23,208 bases of DNA from a virus (IMGVR_UViG_3300012944_000063:1-23208); one strand, 5' to 3'. Shown: positions 15,195 to 21,889, numbered from the stretch's first letter. A program made the numbers and translations. The notes: generated by a model from the letters alone, not told the origin.

Positions 15195-15848
15195 GTGGGT
15201 GAACGCAACTGGACCCGCGGCCGGCTCCCCGTCCATCTCGCCACCGTGCCGGCCGGTCTCAACCCCGGCGGGTTGTGGCTGCGGCTGTGCAGCGACGACG
15301 CCGTCTTGGTGGAACGGGCGCTGTCGGCCGCCGACTCGCTCGAGCGCCTGGCCGAGGAGCACGGCACCCTCGCCGGTGAGCTGGCCGACCACGGTCACAC
15401 CGCGTGGGCGTACGTCTACGACGGCGACGGCGGCGAGTGCTGGGCCACCATGATCGTGACGCCGCCGTGGCCGGCCCCCGGCGACGTCCGCCTGGCCTCG
15501 CTCGACGCCAACATGGCCGCCGGCTTCGCCGCCGGTGGCCGGTGGTCACCACGAAAGGCAGGAGTGATGGCTGAGAAGCCGCGCCGCACCGAGGAGCCCC
15601 ACGACCGGCTGACCCGCATCTGTGACGCCATGACCGAAACATTCGACGCGCACCCCGAGCACCAACCCGACGACAAGTGCATCGTCTTTCTCGATAGCGA
15701 GAAGAAGGGCGGGCTGGTGATCTACGGCTACGACGATGACGCCGAGGCCATGACCCACCTGTTGCTCCACCTCAAGGCCATCTTCGCGGCCAACGGCAAG
15801 CGGCTCGATCTCATGTTCCTCGACGACGACGGGATCACCCGTGGCTGA
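15195..15848 (+). CDS. hypothetical protein, possible in-frame two-part gene
   Basis: A 217-aa protein of unknown function. The first ~120 residues are a mixed alpha/beta domain (LWLRLCSDDAVLVERAL, AWAYVYDGDGG). The last ~94 residues (CIVFLDSEKKGG, YGYDDDAEAMTHLLLHL, MFLDDDG) form a separate acidic domain that looks like a small conserved actinophage protein from memory. Between them lies an AGGAG and in-frame ATG at 15567, so the second half may also be made alone, or two genes have fused. GTG 15195 was chosen because of the -10 box 8 nt upstream; TTG 15183 and GTG 15189 are in-frame alternatives. The last 8 nt overlap the next gene. Confidence 0.72.
   Translation: MGERNWTRGRLPVHLATVPAGLNPGGLWLRLCSDDAVLVERALSAADSLERLAEEHGTLAGELADHGHTAWAYVYDGDGGECWATMIVTPPWPAPGDVRLASLDANMAAGFAAGGRWSPRKAGVMAEKPRRTEEPHDRLTRICDAMTETFDAHPEHQPDDKCIVFLDSEKKGGLVIYGYDDDAEAMTHLLLHLKAIFAANGKRLDLMFLDDDGITRG
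15557..15569 (+). promoter_or_regulatory. internal ribosome binding site within 15195-15848 gene
   Basis: GGCAGGAG (15557-15564), then ATG 15567, in frame at the junction of the two domains. The spacing from AGGAG to ATG is only 2 nt, which is short, but this is one of the better Shine-Dalgarno matches in the window. It would start a 94-aa product. Confidence 0.45.
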
Positions 15849-16200
15849 CCGCCGGTTCATGGATGAACCCCGGTTGGTGGCCGGCGTCGACCTGTTGGGC
15901 CGCACCGGGGCGCGGTCGTTCCGGGTGGGCTACTCCGACCCCGACGACGGCGAGCCGACCGTCTGGTACGCGGCGGGGGTGTGGTCGGCCGGCGCCGAGG
16001 CGGCCGCCGCCCTCGACCCGGTCACGGCGGTGATGCGGCTGTGCGAACAGGTGGTCGACGGCGGGATCTGCACCCACTGCGGCCGGCCGACCATCTTCGT
16101 GGCCGACGTCAACGGCGGCGACCTGCTCGACGCCATCGGGTGCGTCACCGCGTTCGACCCCGAGCTCGCCACCTTCCGGCGGGACTGCGCCAGCGGCTAG
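15841..16200 (+). CDS. conserved phage hypothetical with CxxC motif
   Basis: A 119-aa protein of unknown function beginning with GTG 15841. The C-terminal half has a pattern I recall from many actinophage hypothetical proteins: LCEQVVDGGICTHCGRP, then IGC, then FDPELATFRRDC. The CTHC pair and the two later cysteines could bind one zinc ion. The N-terminal half contains a VGYSDPDDGEP segment and an aromatic pair WY. It lies between the two-part hypothetical gene and another Cys-rich gene, whose GTG overlaps its TAG by one base. Confidence 0.75.
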   Translation: MADRRFMDEPRLVAGVDLLGRTGARSFRVGYSDPDDGEPTVWYAAGVWSAGAEAAAALDPVTAVMRLCEQVVDGGICTHCGRPTIFVADVNGGDLLDAIGCVTAFDPELATFRRDCASG

Positions 16201-16370
16201 TGGAGTGCCCGCACGGCGAGGAGGTGGGCGCCCCCCCGTCGATCGTGCGGTGCCGGCGTGGGTTCCCCGGTTGCGACTGCGCCGACGACTGGCTGGCCGA
16301 CCCCACCCCTGCCGCCACCGTCGAGACCCGCCGGGTGATGGCGTGGTGGCGAGACCACGACGCCCTCTAG
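16200..16370 (+). CDS. small Cys/His-rich hypothetical protein
   Basis: A 56-aa protein whose GTG starts at the last base of the previous TAG (TAGTG). Cys3, His5, Cys18, Cys25 and Cys27 (ECPHG, RCRRG, GCDCADDW) may bind zinc; a tryptophan-rich end (MAWWRDHDAL) follows. No family is recognised. It ends the rightward transcript of the structural half, and its stop shares the CTAG palindrome (16367-16370) with the stop of the convergent minus-strand gene. Confidence 0.6.
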   Translation: MECPHGEEVGAPPSIVRCRRGFPGCDCADDWLADPTPAATVETRRVMAWWRDHDAL

Positions 16371-16618
16371 CGCCAGTCGGCGCTGGCGGCCAGGGCGACG
16401 ACGTGTTCGGCTTCCCAACAGCCCGGCCGGTGGCGCACCAACGCCGCCGTGCCGCCTCGGGCGGCGGCCACCTCGGTCAGGGCCATGGCCAACAGGTCGG
16501 GGAGGTTGGGACCGGCGAACACCCCCGGCTGCGCCTGGCGGGGTGGGTCGCAGCTGTCGAGGGCGGCGGTGATGGCGGCCACGAGACCGGCCAGCACCTG
16601 ATCGGGCGACGCAGGCAT
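16367..16618 (-). CDS. minus-strand hypothetical gene next to attP
   Basis: An 83-aa protein on the strand opposite to all lytic genes, starting at the ATG complementary to 16616-16618; GTG codons at 16633 and 16654 are alternatives. The sequence is protein-like and not a shadow: helices with DQVLAGLVAAITAALDS, a GPNLPDLLAMALTEVAA segment and VRHRPGCWEAEHVVALAA. No family is recognised. A gene transcribed against the lytic operon beside the attachment site is a typical place for prophage-expressed cargo or a regulator, but this is inference. No clear promoter was found upstream. Confidence 0.6.
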   Translation of the reverse strand: MPASPDQVLAGLVAAITAALDSCDPPRQAQPGVFAGPNLPDLLAMALTEVAAARGGTAALVRHRPGCWEAEHVVALAASADWR

Positions 16619-16931
16619 GGCGCATGGTGCCACGGCGCCCCGACTGGCGCCCACGTCGCCCTGTAGCGAGCGCGATGGGGTTGGCGGCCCTGGTCATACC
16701 CGGCGCCCCCCCAACGCTCGCCACAGGGCCACGTAGCGCCGTCGGGCCCCGCGGCCGGCGCCGGCCTGAGAGCGTCACAGTGTCGGGGTGAGGGTCGCGC
16801 CGGCCGGTGCGTCGGAGGGGCGCCGGCCGGCGCCGACGACGATGCTCACCCTGCAATGGGCACCCTGGCGCACCCGGAATCACTGACGTGCATGTAGGGT
16901 CATGGGTGATCACGTGAAGGTGCCGGTCGTG

Positions 16932-16974
16932 TTGCCAAGGTGAAGGTCAGGGGTTCGAGTCCCCTCGTCCGCTC
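16932..16974 (+). other. attP: attP core matching 3' half of tRNA-Gly(GCC)
   Basis: The 43 nt read as the 3' half of a tRNA: anticodon loop TTGCCAA (anticodon GCC, 16932-16938), anticodon stem GGTGA, variable AGGTC, T-arm AGGGG-TTCGAGT-CCCCT (16949-16965), acceptor strand CGTCCGC and discriminator T. U73 with GCC fits tRNA-Gly. The bases before 16932 (TCGTG) do not pair with GGTGA, and no 5' half of a tRNA lies upstream. This is therefore not a tRNA gene but the phage copy that rebuilds the host gene on integration. Tyrosine integrases commonly cross over in the anticodon loop. The integrase gene starts 129 nt downstream. Confidence 0.88.
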
Positions 16975-16977
16975 GAA

Positions 16978-16996
16978 ACCCCAGGTCAACTGGGGT
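16978..16996 (+). terminator. small hairpin directly after attP core
   Basis: ACCCCAG (16978-16984), loop GTCAA, CTGGGGT (16990-16996): a perfect 7-bp stem with a 5-nt loop. No U-run follows. It could stop transcription coming from the host tRNA gene or from the left, or be part of the attP architecture. Confidence 0.45.
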
Positions 16997-17102
16997 GAAT
17001 GAAGGTTTCCGGGGGCGGTGAGAGGCCCGCGAAACCGTCTGAGAGCATCACCCACCCCACCAGACGGCCAGCGACCCTCACCCTGCGAAGGAGACCCAAC
17101 CC

Positions 17103-18044
17103 ATGGCCCAACGACCCAACGACCCGCTGGTGGCCGAGTTCATCGACGACACCGACTGGACCCCCCACGTCAAGGCCAACGCGGTGTCGACCTTCAACCG
17201 CTACGTGACCTGGTGCGCCGGCCGGCCGGTGGCGCTGCTCGAGGTGCGCCGGCCCGACCTGCGGGCGTTCCTGGACCACCGGCGCGAGACGGTGGCGGCG
17301 TCGACGCTGCGTACCGACTGGCGGATGCTCAAGGCCTTCTACGCCTGGTTGGCGACGCCGGTGGCCGAGGGGGGCGGCGGCGAGCTCACCCGCGACCCCA
17401 TGGCCGGCGTCAAAGGCCCGAAGCTGGCCGGCCGGCCGTCGACCACCGCCGCCCGCCCCGACGACGTCGCCACCGTCGAACGGGGGTTCCCGGCCACCGA
17501 GGCGGGCCGGCGCAACGCCGCCATGGTGTCGCTCATGTTCCGGTCGGGGATGCGCGTCGGGGAGCTGGCCCCCCTCGATCTCGCCCACTACCAGGTGCGC
17601 CCCGACGGCCACGCCGTCCTGTTCATCCCCATCACCAAGACGCTGGAGCCGCGGTGGGTGCCGGTGCATCCCGAGACGCAGCGCTACCTGGAGCGCTACC
17701 TACGCCGGCGCGGCCGGGCCGCCGGCCCCCTGTTCCGGGGCGAGGGCGACCGCACCAAGGCCATCGACGGCCGCCTGACCACCCGGTCGATCCAGCTGGT
17801 GGTGCGGCGCATCACCGCCCGCCTGGGGGTCAAGTTGTCGCCCCACCAGCTGCGCCGCGCCTTCACCGCCGAGTATCTACGCGCCGGTGGCGATGTGGTG
17901 TCGCTGGAGATCATCGGCGGGTGGGCCGATCACCGCATGCCGCGCCGGTACCTGGCCGACGAGGAGGCGGCCGCCGCCGTCGACCGCTACTTCGACGTGG
18001 TGGCCACCCCGCGGCCCCGGCGTCTGCAGGCGGTGGGAGCATGA
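17103..18044 (+). CDS. int: tyrosine integrase
   Basis: A 313-aa site-specific recombinase that integrates the phage at the tRNA-Gly target. The N-terminal SAM-like core-binding domain spans about residues 8-95. The catalytic domain holds Arg151 (SGMRVGEL), Lys179 (PITKT), His248 and Arg251 (PHQLRR), Trp274 in the second-His position (GGWADH), and nucleophile Tyr283 (RRYLAD). All are in place, so the enzyme should be active. There is no large extra arm-binding domain beyond the first few residues, so arm binding may be weak or rely on partners. AAGGAG ends 9 nt before ATG 17103. The gene lies directly beside attP and overlaps the next small gene by ATGA. Confidence 0.95.
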   Translation: MAQRPNDPLVAEFIDDTDWTPHVKANAVSTFNRYVTWCAGRPVALLEVRRPDLRAFLDHRRETVAASTLRTDWRMLKAFYAWLATPVAEGGGGELTRDPMAGVKGPKLAGRPSTTAARPDDVATVERGFPATEAGRRNAAMVSLMFRSGMRVGELAPLDLAHYQVRPDGHAVLFIPITKTLEPRWVPVHPETQRYLERYLRRRGRAAGPLFRGEGDRTKAIDGRLTTRSIQLVVRRITARLGVKLSPHQLRRAFTAEYLRAGGDVVSLEIIGGWADHRMPRRYLADEEAAAAVDRYFDVVATPRPRRLQAVGA

Positions 18045-18256
18045 CGGCCATGGGAGACCACGACGACCGCCTCGACCGGCTCGAGCGGGCCGTGTCCGAT
18101 CTGGCCACCATCGGCATCAAGACGGCGGCGACCGTCGACCGGCTGGCCACCACCGTCGAGGGGCTGGCCGGCACCGTCGAGGGGATCGGCGCCCATCTCG
18201 ACCGGCTGGCCTTGATCGTCACCGACCACATCGAGAACCACCGCAACGACCAGTAG
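18041..18256 (+). CDS. small coiled-coil protein linked to integrase
   Basis: A 71-aa protein (start ATG 18041 overlapping the integrase stop; ATG 18050 is an alternative). It is an almost continuous amphipathic helix with heptad-like repeats: DRLDRLERAV, TVDRLATTVEGLAGTVEGIGAHLDRLALIV. Such short coiled coils often form oligomers; here it may assist the integrase or act in membrane-near assembly, but no family is recognised. A strong hairpin follows at 18285-18318. Confidence 0.7.
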   Translation: MTAMGDHDDRLDRLERAVSDLATIGIKTAATVDRLATTVEGLAGTVEGIGAHLDRLALIVTDHIENHRNDQ

Positions 18257-18284
18257 CGAAACGCCGCCAGCCGGAGGATTTCTC

Positions 18285-18318
18285 GCCCGTGCGCCCTGAT
18301 GAACCGGGGTGCGCGGGC
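18285..18318 (+). terminator. terminator-like hairpin after integrase operon
   Basis: GCCCGTGCGCCC (18285-18296) pairs over 12 bp with GGGTGCGCGGGC (18307-18318), including two G-U pairs, around a 10-nt loop. A T-containing but not pure U-tract follows (GTGCTTCGTTATG). It separates the integrase pair from the excisionase-like gene. Confidence 0.6.
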
Positions 18319-18352
18319 GTGCTTCGTTATGCGTCTCCATGCGTGGCAGGGT

Positions 18353-18402
18353 GACGCCGCGTCAACATGGCCCCTTGCTGAGCGTCGACGCGCGGCGTTG
18401 AC
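18353..18402. promoter_or_regulatory. operator-like symmetric region before excisionase gene
   Basis: The region has a 10-bp perfect palindrome GCGTCGACGC (18382-18391) flanked by GTCAAC (18361-18366) and its complement GTTGAC (18397-18402), each extended by similar GC-rich bases. Nested dyads of this kind upstream of a small HTH gene suggest protein binding, for example by that HTH protein. No convincing -10 box was found with the TTGACT at 18398-18403. Confidence 0.4.
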
Positions 18403-18438
18403 TACCAGTGATCATCCGTTCGATCGGAGGATGACGCG

Positions 18439-18648
18439 TTGACGGATACCGAATCGGGCGCCCAACTCCTGTCCGTCGTCGAGGTCGGTGAGTGGCTCCA
18501 CCTCCACCCGCAGACGGTGCGCCGGTACATGAACACCGGCGCCCTCGGCTTCGTGCGGGTGGGCCGCTACCGCATGGTCTCGCTCGACCAGCTCGTCGCT
18601 TTCATCACCGCCCGCCGCACCGACGGCGACGGCAACGGCGACCACTAG
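18439..18648 (+). CDS. excisionase-like helix-turn-helix protein
   Basis: A 69-aa DNA-binding protein of the MerR-like/excisionase type. The core is residues 10-60: LLSVVEVGEWLHLHPQTVRRYM (helix-turn-helix) then GALGFVRVGRYRMVSLDQLVAF (wing and following helix), the normal layout of these proteins. It starts with TTG 18439; CGGAGG at 18425-18430 is 8 nt upstream, while the ATG directly after that purine run ends after three codons. As the only HTH protein found, it may be both excisionase with the integrase and a regulator of the early genes. The His/Gly/Asp tail has no known role. Confidence 0.85.
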   Translation: MTDTESGAQLLSVVEVGEWLHLHPQTVRRYMNTGALGFVRVGRYRMVSLDQLVAFITARRTDGDGNGDH

Positions 18649-18724
18649 CCAGGGCCGGTGGCGGGGCGCCTCTCAGCACCACCCGCCCGTCTCGCCGCCG
18701 GCCCCCCAACCCCGAGGGGAAACG

Positions 18725-19015
18725 ATGCCGGGCCGCGACGACTACCTGCTCAGTGTCCACAGTCTGGACAGCTACCTACTCGCTGACCACACCTTCGTCG
18801 TCAAGCGCCTGGTAGACGTCGAGGCGGCGATGGAGCGGTGCCGCACCGAGCGCGACCAGGCCGTGGCGGCGCTGTACTTCGTGCGGCGATGGCTCGACGA
18901 GGGCGTCGCATGGGAGCCCTTTGACCCGGCTCGTGGGCAGCGCCTCGACGACCTGATCGCCGCCGTGCTGGACGTGGTGTCTGGCCGCCACCCATCCGCC
19001 TATCGCCCCGACTGA
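18725..19015 (+). CDS. small hypothetical protein before primase gene
   Basis: A 96-aa, mostly helical, acidic protein with a good GAGGGGA (18714-18720) 4 nt before the ATG. A long central helix includes KRLVDVEAAMERCRTERDQ, followed by DPARGQRLDDLIAAVLDVV. No domain is recognised. It ends 9 nt before the primase-helicase start and is likely cotranscribed with it, so a replication accessory role is possible but unproven. Confidence 0.72.
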   Translation: MPGRDDYLLSVHSLDSYLLADHTFVVKRLVDVEAAMERCRTERDQAVAALYFVRRWLDEGVAWEPFDPARGQRLDDLIAAVLDVVSGRHPSAYRPD

Positions 19016-19024
19016 CGCGGAGGC

Positions 19025-21523
19025 GTGCATCCCCTCCAGGAGATCGCCGCCACGCGCGGCTGGCGGGTGTTCCCCTGCCATCACATCACCGTCGGTCGTC
19101 GGTGCTCATGCGGCCACGCCGACTGCAAGTCGAAGGGCAAGCACCCCCGCACCCGCCACGGTCTCACCGAGGCGTCGAACGACCCGGCGGTGGCCGCCGG
19201 TTGGGCCGCCCGGTGGCGCCTGGCCAACGTGGGGGTGGCCACCGGGGAGGCGTCGGGGTTGGTGGTCGTCGACCTCGACGGCGCCGGGGCGAAAGCATGG
19301 TGGGCCGAGCAGCAGCTCGAGCACGGCTACCGCCACACCGGCCTGGCGCAGACCACGCCGGGCCATGGCGGCGGTCTGCACGCCTTCTTCGCCCGCCCCG
19401 ACGACGGCCGCATCTACCGCAACTCGACGAGCCGCCTGGCCCCCCACGTCGACGTGCGCGGCGATGGCGGCTATGTGGTGGTGGCCCCGTCGAACCATCT
19501 CGATGGCCTCTACGCCTGGGTCGACGCCGAGGCGCCGGTGCCGGCCATGCCGGCGTGGCTGGCCGATCTGTGCGCCGACCCGCCGCCGGCGCCGGCCAAG
19601 CCGCGGCCGGCGACGAGAGCGCCGGCCGGTGTCGGCTATGGGCCCGCCGCGCTGGCCGACGAACTCGACCGGTTGAACGCCGCCGCCGAGGGCACCCGCA
19701 ACGACGTGCTGAACGCCGCCGCCTACAACCTCGGCCAGCTGGTCGCCGGCGGTGTTCTCGACGTCGAGTTGGTACGGGCGGCGTTGGTCGGCACCGCCGC
19801 CAACATCGGTCTCGGTCAACGCGAGATCGACCGCACCATCGCCAGCGGCCTGGAGGCCGGGGCCCGCAACCCACGCCACGCCCCCGAGCCCCCGGTGCGG
19901 GGGTCGCCACCGCTGCCACCCTCCGCCGATAACGGTGGCATCAACGGCGACACCCCGCAGCGACGCACCATCATCGTGAACGACCGGGCGCTGGAGCTGT
20001 TGGCCGGCGACGTCGCCGACGCCATCCACGAGACCAACGACCCGCCGCGGGTGTTCGTCCGTGGCGGCCGCCTGGTGCGGGTGCGGCCCGACGAGCGGCA
20101 CCGGCCGTCGATCGAGGCCCTGTCGGCGGTATCGCTGCGCCACTACGCCGCCCTGGCCGCCACCTACAACATTCTGCGCGTCACCGCCGACGGCGAACGG
20201 CGCCGCGAGACGTTCCCGCCCAAAGACGCGGTGGTCGATCTCCTCGAGCGCGACGCCTGGTCGTTCCCGCCGCTGCGGGCGGTGTCGGCGGCGCCGGTGG
20301 TGCGCCCCGACGGCACCATCCACGCCCGCCACGGCTACGACCCGGCCACCGGCTACTTCCACTGGTCGCCCGGCGATCGGGTGCCGCCCATCCCCCGCCA
20401 CCCCGACATGGCCGAGCGCACCGCCGCCGGCGAGCTCGTCGCCGAGGCGATCGCCGATTTCCCGTTCGAGACCGACGCCGACCGGGCCAACGCCTGGGGG
20501 TTCCTGCTGACGCCGCTGGTGCGGCCGGTGCTCGACGCGGTGCCGCCCATGGCCTTGATCGACGCCCCCCAACCGGGCACCGGCAAAGGCATGTTGGTCA
20601 AGCTGATGGCGGTGATCGCCTACGGGTCAGCGCAGGCCATGACACCGCTGCCGGAGCGGGAAGAGGAGTTCGCCAAGCTGTTGACCACGTTCCTGCTGCA
20701 GGGCCAACCGTTGATCGTGCTCGACAACATCGACCGCCCGTTGCGGTCGCCGACGCTGGCCGCCTGTCTCACCTCGGACCCCTACGCCGGTCGAGTACTC
20801 GGCCAGAGCTCGGCGCCGTCGGTGCCCAACGCCGCCGTCTACTGCGCCACCGGCAACAACATCGCGGTGGGCGGCGATCTCGCCCGGCGGTGCTACCGGA
20901 TCCGTCTCAACTTCCGTGGCCCCAACCCCGACCGCCGCCGTGGCTTCGTCCACGACCCGCTGTTGGTGTGGGCCATCGCCAACCGCCACCGGCTGCTGGC
21001 GGCGTTGGCCACCATGGTGCGGGCGTGGTGGGTCGACGACCAGCCACCAGGCGACGTGCAACCCATGGGCGAGGCCACCGAATGGGCCAGGGTGGTGGGG
21101 GGAATCCTCACCCACGCCGGCGTCGCCGGCTTCCTCACCAACCTCGACGAGCTACGCCAGGGGGCCGACATCGACGACGGCGAATGGGCCGCCTTCCTCG
21201 CCAAGTGGCGAGCCGAGTTCGGCCCGGCGCAGGTGACGGTGGCCGATCTCACCCGGCGCCTCGACACCGAACCGAGCTTCCGGGCGGTGCTACCGGGACG
21301 GGTGGCCGGGGCGTGGGACACCACCCGGTGGCTGACCACCTTCGGATCGAACCTGCGCTCTCGCCAGGGCCGCTACCACGGCACCCCCGGCTTCTACGTC
21401 CGGCGCCACCACACCGACCGCATGGGGCGGGCCATCTGGTCGGTGGGCCAGTTCGACGACCCCGACCCTGACGGTGCCGGCGAGGTCGAGGCCGAGGCCG
21501 ACGTCGAGCCCGAGCAGTTCTAA
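19025..21523 (+). CDS. bifunctional primase-polymerase with helicase domain
   Basis: An 832-aa replication initiator. The N-terminal prim-pol (archaeo-eukaryotic primase) domain spans about residues 1-165: a Cys cluster CSCGHADC at 27-34, metal-binding Asp83 and Asp85 (VVDLDG), His119 (GGGLHAFF) and the DVRGDGGYVVVAPS region at 142-155. A linker with Pro-rich parts follows. A AAA+ helicase-like part holds Walker A APQPGTGKG at 514-522 and Walker B LIVLDNID at 563-570. Such fusions prime and unwind phage or plasmid origins. No DNA polymerase or SSB is visible, so host enzymes are needed. Start GTG 19025 places the usual GWRVFPC near the N-terminus, although GGAGG is only 1 nt away. Confidence 0.88.
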   Translation: MHPLQEIAATRGWRVFPCHHITVGRRCSCGHADCKSKGKHPRTRHGLTEASNDPAVAAGWAARWRLANVGVATGEASGLVVVDLDGAGAKAWWAEQQLEHGYRHTGLAQTTPGHGGGLHAFFARPDDGRIYRNSTSRLAPHVDVRGDGGYVVVAPSNHLDGLYAWVDAEAPVPAMPAWLADLCADPPPAPAKPRPATRAPAGVGYGPAALADELDRLNAAAEGTRNDVLNAAAYNLGQLVAGGVLDVELVRAALVGTAANIGLGQREIDRTIASGLEAGARNPRHAPEPPVRGSPPLPPSADNGGINGDTPQRRTIIVNDRALELLAGDVADAIHETNDPPRVFVRGGRLVRVRPDERHRPSIEALSAVSLRHYAALAATYNILRVTADGERRRETFPPKDAVVDLLERDAWSFPPLRAVSAAPVVRPDGTIHARHGYDPATGYFHWSPGDRVPPIPRHPDMAERTAAGELVAEAIADFPFETDADRANAWGFLLTPLVRPVLDAVPPMALIDAPQPGTGKGMLVKLMAVIAYGSAQAMTPLPEREEEFAKLLTTFLLQGQPLIVLDNIDRPLRSPTLAACLTSDPYAGRVLGQSSAPSVPNAAVYCATGNNIAVGGDLARRCYRIRLNFRGPNPDRRRGFVHDPLLVWAIANRHRLLAALATMVRAWWVDDQPPGDVQPMGEATEWARVVGGILTHAGVAGFLTNLDELRQGADIDDGEWAAFLAKWRAEFGPAQVTVADLTRRLDTEPSFRAVLPGRVAGAWDTTRWLTTFGSNLRSRQGRYHGTPGFYVRRHHTDRMGRAIWSVGQFDDPDPDGAGEVEAEADVEPEQF

Positions 21524-21524
21524 C

Positions 21525-21585
21525 CGCCGGGCCGGTGGGGGCGATCTCACCCTCATGTTGATGTGGGGAACCCACCGGCCCGGCG
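21525..21585. terminator. bidirectional terminator, 15-bp perfect stem
   Basis: CGCCGGGCCGGTGGG (21525-21539) is the exact reverse complement of 21571-21585. The 31-nt loop can fold further (CCCTCAT against ATGTGGG with one mismatch). It lies right after the primase stop and before the end of the convergent minus-strand gene at 21603, so it can stop transcription from both sides. No U-tract is present, as is common in high-GC actinobacteria. Confidence 0.75.
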
Positions 21586-21602
21586 ACCGGCCGGCACTGT
21601 AG

Positions 21603-21716
21603 TCACCACCAGCCGAGGCCGGCGCCGATGCTCCACACCACACCGCCAGCCATCGACGTCAACCAGGCGTAGAGCCAGAACAGCTCGGCCCGGCTCGGCT
21701 CGCCGTCGCCGGTCAT
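21603..21716 (-). CDS. 37-aa membrane peptide
   Basis: A tiny protein starting at the ATG complementary to 21714-21716. It has a soluble acidic start (TGDGEPSRAE) and one transmembrane helix at about residues 12-32 (LFWLYAWLTSMAGGVVWSIG), ending GLGWW. The ATG overlaps the stop of the upstream minus-strand gene (ATGA), the coupling seen in the rest of this genome, which supports it as real. Known phage peptides of this type include superinfection-exclusion and antiholin proteins; the function here is unknown. Confidence 0.55.
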   Translation of the reverse strand: MTGDGEPSRAELFWLYAWLTSMAGGVVWSIGAGLGWW

Positions 21717-21889
21717 GGGTCGAGATCGTCGAGGAGCACGGCGGCCAGCATGGCGGTGTTCGACTGCGGCGGGTAGTCGAGCACGTCGGGCCCCGCGTCC
21801 GCGAAGGCCGCGACCATGGCCTCGATCCCCGCGGCGGCCTCGCGCAACTCGCGGGCCAGCGTCGTCAGTTGCGCGGTCGTCAGTCGCAT
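21713..21889 (-). CDS. 58-aa hypothetical protein, first gene of minus-strand pair
   Basis: A 58-aa helical acidic protein read from the ATG complementary to 21887-21889 to a TGA at 21713-21715. Key segments are LTTAQLTTLARELREAAAG, DAGPDVLDYPPQ and MLAAVLLDDLD. Codons keep the high third-position GC of real genes here. It is translationally linked to the TM peptide. A 14-bp palindrome lies 14 nt upstream of its start codon, and a TACCGT-like -10 box (complement at 21897-21902) is 7 nt before the start. It could be a regulator or half of a small two-protein system. Confidence 0.58.
   Translation of the reverse strand: MRLTTAQLTTLARELREAAAGIEAMVAAFADAGPDVLDYPPQSNTAMLAAVLLDDLDP

Larger units (their letters stand above)
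16786..17086. repeat. candidate integrase arm-type sites flanking attP core
   Basis: GGGTGAGGGTCGC at 16786-16798 is the perfect reverse complement of 17071-17083 (13 bp). A third related copy, CTCACCCTGC at 16845-16854, repeats exactly at 17077-17086. The copies lie on both sides of the tRNA-like core, as the P and P' arm sites of tyrosine integrases do. The right copy ends 2 nt before the integrase Shine-Dalgarno (17088-17093), so binding there could repress the integrase gene. Confidence 0.5.
16619..17102. other. attachment-site intergenic region
   Basis: A 484-nt region with no convincing gene between the minus-strand hypothetical and the integrase. It holds the tRNA-derived core (16932-16974), an adjacent short hairpin, candidate integrase arm sites on both sides, and copies of two motifs that recur in other intergenic regions (16719-16732 and 16727-16736). 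A TAGGGT at 16895-16900 has no matching -35 box. Confidence 0.75.

Noticed and set aside
16895-16900. TAGGGT box upstream of attP as a further promoter of the family
   Set aside because: The bases 17 nt upstream (ACCCGG) do not resemble the GTGACA box and no start codon is suitably placed.
16197-16913. Minus-strand frame of 238 codons over 16197-16913
   Set aside because: It overlaps the better supported 83-aa minus-strand gene in another frame, and its product is Arg/Pro/Gly-rich.
16932-16974. A complete tRNA-Gly gene
   Set aside because: Only the 3' half is present. Upstream bases do not form the acceptor, D-arm or anticodon stem, so this is an attachment core.
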